Source: Candidatus Woesearchaeota archaeon (GTDB lineage: Archaea > Nanobdellota > Nanobdellia > Woesearchaeales > UBA12501). Taken from it: a stretch of DNA of 7,426 nucleotides. The notes under the pieces are model-generated. The model did no database searches. It worked only from the letters and a program-made list of their open reading frames with translations, and had not been told where the DNA came from. The stretch spans positions 1-7,426 of the forward strand of contig JACQMX010000080.1 of assembly GCA_016203375.1 (NCBI GenBank), in the 5' to 3' direction. The translations under genes and the position numbers were made by a program. Below are positions 4,455-7,426 of this stretch, one piece after another. The stretch's first letter is position 1. Each line of letters opens with the position of its first letter.

Positions 4455-4462
4455 AATATAAA
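4455..4462 (-). promoter_or_regulatory. TATA box of the membrane protein gene
   Basis: The minus strand reads GTTTATATTC, a near-consensus archaeal box A, centred about 41 nt upstream of the ATG at 4418. The resulting short leader contains the GAGGGAG ribosome-binding site. Confidence 0.6.
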
Positions 4463-4477
4463 CTTTCCTTTAGAAAG

Positions 4478-5266
4478 CTAGAATCCAAACTTTTCAAGCA
4501 ATTGCATAACAACGCCTTTTTCTTTCCCATCTTCCTTGCTCGGTGAGAATGGTTCATACTGCTGTCCAAGCAGGAAAGCAGCAAGCTTTTTGTACGCGAT
4601 CGCTGCAGGCGCTTCTGGGTGCGAGTGCACTATCGGCTGCTTCATGGTCAACGCTCGGCGCACATGATGGTCGTCTGGAATAATGCCAAGAACTGGCTTG
4701 CCAAGGAGCGCTTCCACATTCTTTTGGGAAAGCTCTCCGCGGTCATTTGTTACGCGGTTCAACACTGCGCCCATGACAGGAATACTTCCTTCTTCTGCAA
4801 TGGCGATCGTCTTAATGGCATCACCAACAGCAAGTGTGTCCGGTGTTGTTATAATCAAGACCTCATCGGCAGCGTGAAGCGCGTTCACGGTTTCCTTATT
4901 CGCGCCAGCGCCAATATCTAACAATACAATCTCTGTTGTGCCAATAAGATCAAGAAGGACATTTCTCAATTTTTCCAAGCCACATTGCTGATAATCTTTG
5001 AGCGCAATACTTGCAGGAATAACGCGCAAGCCAGAAGGATGAAGATAAGCGGTGTTCGTTATCGATTTTTTCCCAAGCAATGCGTCATTGAGCGTTGATT
5101 CGAGCTTTACCGAGCCGAGGTGCAAGGCGATATGCGGCGTGGCGATATTTCCATCCACCACCACAACATCCTTGCCAAAATGGCTCAAGGCGCAGCCAAG
5201 ATTAATGGCGGTCGTGGTTTTCCCAACGCCTCCCTTTCCTGACGCTATGGCGATGATCTTCGTCAT
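4478..5266 (-). CDS. minD: MinD-type P-loop ATPase
   Basis: The 262-residue protein belongs to the MinD/ParA/Mrp family of ATPases that switch between monomer and ATP-bound dimer, often on a membrane (family knowledge). The deviant Walker A GKGGVGKTT lies at residues 10-18, with the signature lysine K11. The following motif VVVVDGNIATPHIALHLG (35-51) resembles that of archaeal MinD-like proteins. The Walker B region is IVLLDIGAG (113-121), and LNR near 169-171 fits the base-binding site. The last 13 residues (KGVVMQLLEKFGF) can form an amphipathic helix like the membrane-targeting tail of MinD. Its start overlaps the stop of the upstream gene by ATGA, so the two are translationally coupled. 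It is the last gene of a three-gene operon with two paralogous helical proteins. Its exact role (positioning, division or surface-structure assembly) is not shown by the context. Confidence 0.9.
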   Translation of the reverse strand: MTKIIAIASGKGGVGKTTTAINLGCALSHFGKDVVVVDGNIATPHIALHLGSVKLESTLNDALLGKKSITNTAYLHPSGLRVIPASIALKDYQQCGLEKLRNVLLDLIGTTEIVLLDIGAGANKETVNALHAADEVLIITTPDTLAVGDAIKTIAIAEEGSIPVMGAVLNRVTNDRGELSQKNVEALLGKPVLGIIPDDHHVRRALTMKQPIVHSHPEAPAAIAYKKLAAFLLGQQYEPFSPSKEDGKEKGVVMQLLEKFGF

Positions 5267-5724
5267 GACGTTCCCTTGAGGTATCCCTCTATATGCTCAA
5301 TATATACTTTCGCGTCTTTATAGTATTGTGTGATATTATCAATATTTACCTCAATTGGCTTTCCCTCAATGGTCATGGTCATGGTTACATGACGGCGATA
5401 TTCACGCTCGCGAGAAAAGTCAGCGCGATTCATTTGTCGAAGAAGGAGATAGAACTCAACCAGTTGCAGGATATGCTCATCTTTCACGTGCTCTTTGATC
5501 GCGTTGCACTTCGCGCCCGGTTGGGATGGCGTTTCGAAGATACGCTTCTCTTCCTCTAAGCGTTGCAGGATGGCATCAAGACCAAACTCGAGCGCGCTAA
5601 TAAGGCGTTCTATAATGTTCTTGAAGATATCGCAGGTTCGTGTATATTTTAAGCTGACATAGATAAGGTGATCAACGCGCTTGAGTTCTTCCTTTGCGTG
5701 TTCAAGATAATTGTCATCAGTCAT
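5263..5724 (-). CDS. Helical protein of unknown function, paralogue of its upstream neighbour
   Basis: The 153-residue protein has no signal or membrane segment and is predicted almost all helical. It aligns end to end with the product of the gene before it (5750-6220). LKRVDHLIYVS here matches LKIANHLLTQS there. EHILQLVEFYLLLRQ matches EHLQAILDVKALIAS. DAKVYIEHIEGYL matches KTKVFIQRMGQIL. This marks an old tandem duplication. An R-x4-H pattern (R107 to H112) and the helical build recall HEPN domains, but the paralogue lacks that motif, so I do not assign the family. Start: ATG at 5724, 25 nt after the upstream stop, without a clear ribosome-binding site. The stop overlaps the minD start (ATGA), which suggests that it works with the ATPase. 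Confidence 0.75.
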   Translation of the reverse strand: MTDDNYLEHAKEELKRVDHLIYVSLKYTRTCDIFKNIIERLISALEFGLDAILQRLEEEKRIFETPSQPGAKCNAIKEHVKDEHILQLVEFYLLLRQMNRADFSREREYRRHVTMTMTIEGKPIEVNIDNITQYYKDAKVYIEHIEGYLKGTS

Positions 5725-5749
5725 GGTGCTTGCGTGTTTTGGTTTCTGT

Positions 5750-6220
5750 CTATTCTTGAGCGAGTATCTGTCCCATCCGTTGTATAAATACCTTTGTCTT
5801 TGCGAGCAGGGTTTTCATGTCTTGTAGGGTAAGCGTTTTTAGGCGATAACCTTCTTCGCAAATCACGAAGGCGTCTTTTCGAACAAAGGAAACCTTCGAT
5901 TCTTTCTGCGATGCTATCAAGGCTTTGACATCCAAGATAGCTTGCAGGTGCTCCGCGGGAATCTTATATTTTGGTGCGATCTTCAGCTTGAATAGGTCAA
6001 ACTTCGCGTCAAAATTGTCAGGAAATGCTGGAAGATGCCAGTTGTCATGGTCATAGCTTACGATGGCGGTCATCGCGTTAACTTGCGCGAGGAAGATGTT
6101 CTGCAATACCGCCACTAGGAGTTTTGGATCGTTCAGGAGCGGGTAACTTTGAGTAAGGAGGTGATTCGCAATCTTCAAATTTTTAATAGCTTTTTCTCTC
6201 GCCTCCTCCGTTTTTTCCAT
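5750..6220 (-). CDS. Helical protein of unknown function, first gene of the MinD operon
   Basis: The 156-residue protein is soluble and mainly helical, with an amphipathic N-terminal helix (residues 4-26), a less regular centre containing WHLPAFPDNF (61-70), and a C-terminal helix (132-154). It is a diverged paralogue of the next gene product (see 5263-5724). I do not recognise a named family. Start: ATG at 6220. A strong TTTATATATATA box centred about 28 nt upstream predicts a leaderless mRNA, and no Shine-Dalgarno is present. It opens the operon helical protein, helical protein, MinD ATPase, so the two helical proteins are candidate partners or adaptors of the ATPase. That is inferred from position only. 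Confidence 0.75.
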   Translation of the reverse strand: MEKTEEAREKAIKNLKIANHLLTQSYPLLNDPKLLVAVLQNIFLAQVNAMTAIVSYDHDNWHLPAFPDNFDAKFDLFKLKIAPKYKIPAEHLQAILDVKALIASQKESKVSFVRKDAFVICEEGYRLKTLTLQDMKTLLAKTKVFIQRMGQILAQE

Positions 6221-6240
6221 ACGGGTAGTGAAAGCTTGCC

Positions 6241-6252
6241 TATATATATAAA
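6241..6252 (-). promoter_or_regulatory. Strong TATA box of the MinD operon
   Basis: The minus strand reads CTTTATATATATAGG, matching the archaeal consensus TTTATATA. The consensus part (6245-6252) is centred about 28 nt before the ATG at 6220, so the transcript should be leaderless or nearly so. Confidence 0.75.
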
Positions 6253-6270
6253 GATATCGCCAGAAGTCCC

Positions 6271-6612
6271 TTATTCCTCTTTTAAGGCAAGAATAGCCTC
6301 AGCAATGTCGCCTTTTGAGGCCTTCAACGCGTCACGAGCAGTTTTTGCATCCACACCTGCTTGCTCCATAACTGTTTTTACATCATCTTCATTGATTTCC
6401 GTATGAAGCGTTCGCGGTTGTTCTTTTATCGTGCCAGAAATTTGAAAACTTTCTTGTCCCATCATGTTAACCTTGGCGACATGAGGGTTTGTGATAACAA
6501 TATCCTTATCATGCAATCGAATGACAACTTCAACCGCGTCAAGCTCTTCTTGCTTGATGCCCATTTGCTTCATGGCTTGCTGCATCATCCGCGGATTAAT
6601 TTTAGGCATCAT
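6271..6612 (-). CDS. nac: Nascent polypeptide-associated complex protein (archaeal NAC)
   Basis: The 113-residue protein is the archaeal homologue of eukaryotic alpha-NAC, a homodimeric factor that binds ribosomes near the exit tunnel and contacts new chains (family knowledge). The start MMPKINPRMMQQAMKQMGIKQEELDA is typical. The NAC domain lies at about 26-62 (EVVIRLHDKDIVITNPHVAKVNMMGQESFQISG) and a UBA domain at 74-112 (INEDDVKTVMEQAGVDAKTARDALKASKGDIAEAILAL). I choose the ATG at 6612, 2 nt after the stop of the upstream gene; the next codon, also ATG, is equally possible. The ATG at 6627 would lie inside the upstream gene and has no usable ribosome-binding site. It is the third gene after Sec61-beta and the unknown membrane protein. 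Confidence 0.95.
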   Translation of the reverse strand: MMPKINPRMMQQAMKQMGIKQEELDAVEVVIRLHDKDIVITNPHVAKVNMMGQESFQISGTIKEQPRTLHTEINEDDVKTVMEQAGVDAKTARDALKASKGDIAEAILALKEE

Positions 6613-6614
6613 GA

Positions 6615-6980
6615 TTATCGATAACATTCCTGGAGCAATTGTACTTCTTGAGGAGTTGGATTTTGCATTTTCGCTAATTCTGTGGCTCGTTTTTCCCCCA
6701 AGACACGACTAGCGCACGCAGCATCAAATGATTGCTGGCCGCTTCTTGGCATGCTTTCTCGAGGAGCTACTCCTCCTGCTTTTACTCCTACACTTTCTCC
6801 TCCTGGTCCAAAACCACCAAATTCGCCACCGCCACCCATCGCGGCAAAAGGAGAGCTCTCAAAAAATGATGATGCTTGCGACATAAAACCAATAAAGAGG
6901 ATGCTGCCAATTAATGCCATAATGCCAACAATGCTCCAAACAACAAAGAACACTCCCGCAAGGAAACGAACAATGTCCAT
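6615..6980 (-). CDS. Small membrane-anchored protein of unknown function between Sec61-beta and NAC
   Basis: I do not recognise the family. The 121-residue protein has one long hydrophobic segment at residues 7-33, followed by a flexible glycine-rich stretch (about 48-70). A small polar C-terminal domain (about 82-121) contains two cysteines, C89 and C119, which could form a disulfide or bind metal. The start MDIVRF with a single arginine before the helix could be a signal anchor or a poorly cleavable signal; the orientation cannot be settled from the sequence. The ATG at 6980 has a good Shine-Dalgarno (AGGTGG, 5 nt spacing). The gene lies 18 nt after Sec61-beta and 2 nt before NAC. The tight position suggests a role at the membrane with translating ribosomes or the translocon. 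That is an inference. Confidence 0.8.
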   Translation of the reverse strand: MDIVRFLAGVFFVVWSIVGIMALIGSILFIGFMSQASSFFESSPFAAMGGGGEFGGFGPGGESVGVKAGGVAPRESMPRSGQQSFDAACASRVLGEKRATELAKMQNPTPQEVQLLQECYR

Positions 6981-6998
6981 AGTACCACCTGGTTTAAT

Positions 6999-7172
6999 TT
7001 ATTGAAGACCGAGCAAGGAGTAGCCTTGCCAGTGTAAGAGGATCTCGATGAGAATGACGATGACCACGATGACAATGATATGGCCTGGCTTGAGCTGGAA
7101 TCGTGACTTGTACTCGTCAAAGTAGCGTACTAAACCGCCCATGCCTGAAGGCATATGTATTTTGTCTGCCAT
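6999..7172 (-). CDS. Preprotein translocase subunit Sec61-beta (archaeal SecG-like)
   Basis: The 57-residue protein has the archaeal Sec61-beta layout: a short N-terminal part with MPSGMGGLVRYFDEY (residues 7-21), where relatives have a SGAGLxRYFxEE-type motif, then KPGH and one membrane helix at about 31-47. Sec61-beta is the small non-essential subunit of the SecYE-beta translocon (family knowledge). I use the ATG at 7172, the start of MADKIH. The longer frame to 7274 encodes a sequence with no relation to the family. A TTTAAATA box centred 27 nt upstream gives a leaderless mRNA, as expected for a first gene. It is followed by a membrane-anchored unknown protein and NAC. Confidence 0.9.
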   Translation of the reverse strand: MADKIHMPSGMGGLVRYFDEYKSRFQLKPGHIIVIVVIVILIEILLHWQGYSLLGLQ

Positions 7173-7195
7173 AATGTTGAGAAAGGAGTATGAGG

Positions 7196-7203
7196 TATTT
7201 AAA
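7196..7203 (-). promoter_or_regulatory. TATA box of the Sec61-beta operon
   Basis: The minus strand reads CCTTTAAATACC, centred about 27 nt before the ATG at 7172. No ribosome-binding site lies in front of that ATG, so a leaderless transcript is likely. Confidence 0.7.
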
Positions 7204-7232
7204 GGTAATGGTCGGAAGCAAGAATGGCAAAA

Positions 7233-7243
7233 TTTTTTATATT
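7233..7243 (+). promoter_or_regulatory. TATA box of the small plus-strand ORF
   Basis: AATTTTTTATATTC on the plus strand is centred about 25 nt before the ATG at 7264, the distance expected for a leaderless mRNA. It is divergent from, and about 35 bp away from, the Sec61-beta TATA box. Confidence 0.55.
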
Positions 7244-7263
7244 CATGTATAGCTCTTCCATTT

Positions 7264-7419
7264 ATGGTAACCATCCTTCCAAATGAAGATATCCAAGCAT
7301 TGGTTGAGGAATTAAACCATATCCAAGAAAACTTGCCAGAACAAGCTCGCGTTCTGAAATCCTTGCTTGACCAGATCGCGCGCTTTGAAATGTCAGAAAT
7401 ATTCCACCGGTCTATTTGA
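7264..7419 (+). CDS. Small helical protein of unknown function, 51 residues
   Basis: I do not recognise this protein. It begins MVTILPNEDIQALVEELNHI, and residues 7-46 show hydrophobic positions spaced like a coiled coil (ALVEELNHIQENL, RVLKSLLDQIARF). There is no membrane segment. The ATG at 7264 is chosen because a TATA-like TTTTTTATATTC lies 25 nt upstream. A longer frame from 7141 would overlap the Sec61-beta gene in antisense. The last residues, EMSEIFHRSI and stop, lie in the 42-bp repeat also found at 2850-2891, so the true C-terminus could be affected by an assembly join at the contig end. A real small gene is likely but not certain. Confidence 0.55.
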   Translation: MVTILPNEDIQALVEELNHIQENLPEQARVLKSLLDQIARFEMSEIFHRSI

Positions 7420-7426
7420 CCGGTGG
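7385..7426. repeat. 42-bp exact direct repeat, copy 2 (at window end)
   Basis: The last 42 bases of the window are identical to 2850-2891 and include the same palindrome CCACCGGTC-TATTT-GACCGGTGG (7404-7426). The window stops exactly at the palindrome end, so the repeat may continue. A contig ending inside a repeat is what short-read assembly gives at multi-copy sequence. Confidence 0.9.

Noticed and set aside
5263..6220. HEPN RNase toxin pair
   Set aside because: One of the two proteins has an R-x4-H pattern but its paralogue lacks it, and there is no partner antitoxin-like nucleotidyltransferase; kept as unknown.
6613..6627. NAC start at 6627
   Set aside because: It would lie inside the upstream gene with AGGA directly against the ATG; the ATG at 6612 gives the conserved N-terminus.
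7141..7263. N-terminal extension of the small plus-strand ORF to 7141
   Set aside because: The added part is antisense to Sec61-beta and its promoter; the TATA box points to the ATG at 7264.
2850..7426. Integrated element of about 4.5 kb bounded by the 42-bp repeats
   Set aside because: The interior holds core genes (tRNA-His, tRNA-Val, NAC, Sec61-beta) and no integrase or transposase, so it is chromosomal and not mobile DNA.

Overview
This is an archaeal window. The sequence shows an archaeal/eukaryote-type ribosomal protein and RNA polymerase block (uS13, uS4, uS11, then RpoD/Rpb3 with both a zinc-type and an Fe-S-type cysteine set). It also shows a Sec61-beta-type translocon subunit, an archaeal NAC with a UBA tail, tRNA genes without encoded CCA, and TATA boxes (TTTATATA or TTTAAATA type) 25-28 nt in front of start codons. 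The gene order S13-S4-S11-RpoD-tRNA is usual for Euryarchaeota and DPANN archaea. The small genes and short spacers fit a DPANN lineage such as a Woesearchaeota relative, but that placement is an inference and is not proven here. Both window ends look like contig ends: position 1 cuts a tRNA, and the last 42 bases exactly repeat an internal stretch.

Layout. (1) 1-2500, all on the minus strand: rps13, rps4, rps11, rpoD and the 5' part of a tRNA-Leu, tightly packed and probably one transcript. The leader (about 2500-2640) holds two TATA-like boxes and a nested hairpin. (2) 2658-3288, minus strand: tRNA-Arg(CCG), then a roughly 400 bp stretch without a convincing protein gene, then tRNA-Val(CAC) and tRNA-His(GTG). 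That stretch is rich in structure. It has a 61-nt near-perfect hairpin, a 42-bp repeat ending in a palindrome that competes with a terminator-like hairpin, and a likely small structured RNA whose 3' end copies 18 bp of the tRNA-Val 3' end. (3) 3405-3899, plus strand: a Nudix hydrolase with a leaderless-type promoter and three phased AGAATA repeats in front. (4) 3903-4418, minus strand: a four-helix membrane protein converging on the Nudix gene with 3 nt between the stop codons. (5) 4478-6220, minus strand: an operon of two paralogous helical proteins of unknown function followed by a MinD-type ATPase with a C-terminal amphipathic tail. (6) 6271-7172, minus strand: Sec61-beta, a small membrane-anchored unknown protein, and NAC, an operon themed on nascent-chain handling. 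(7) 7264-7419, plus strand: a divergent 51-residue helical ORF whose 3' end is the second copy of the 42-bp repeat.

Functionally, most genes serve gene expression and protein export (ribosome, RNA polymerase, tRNAs, translocon, NAC). The least explained parts are the structured intergenic region at 2732-3132, the MinD plus helical-pair operon, and the unknown membrane protein between Sec61-beta and NAC.
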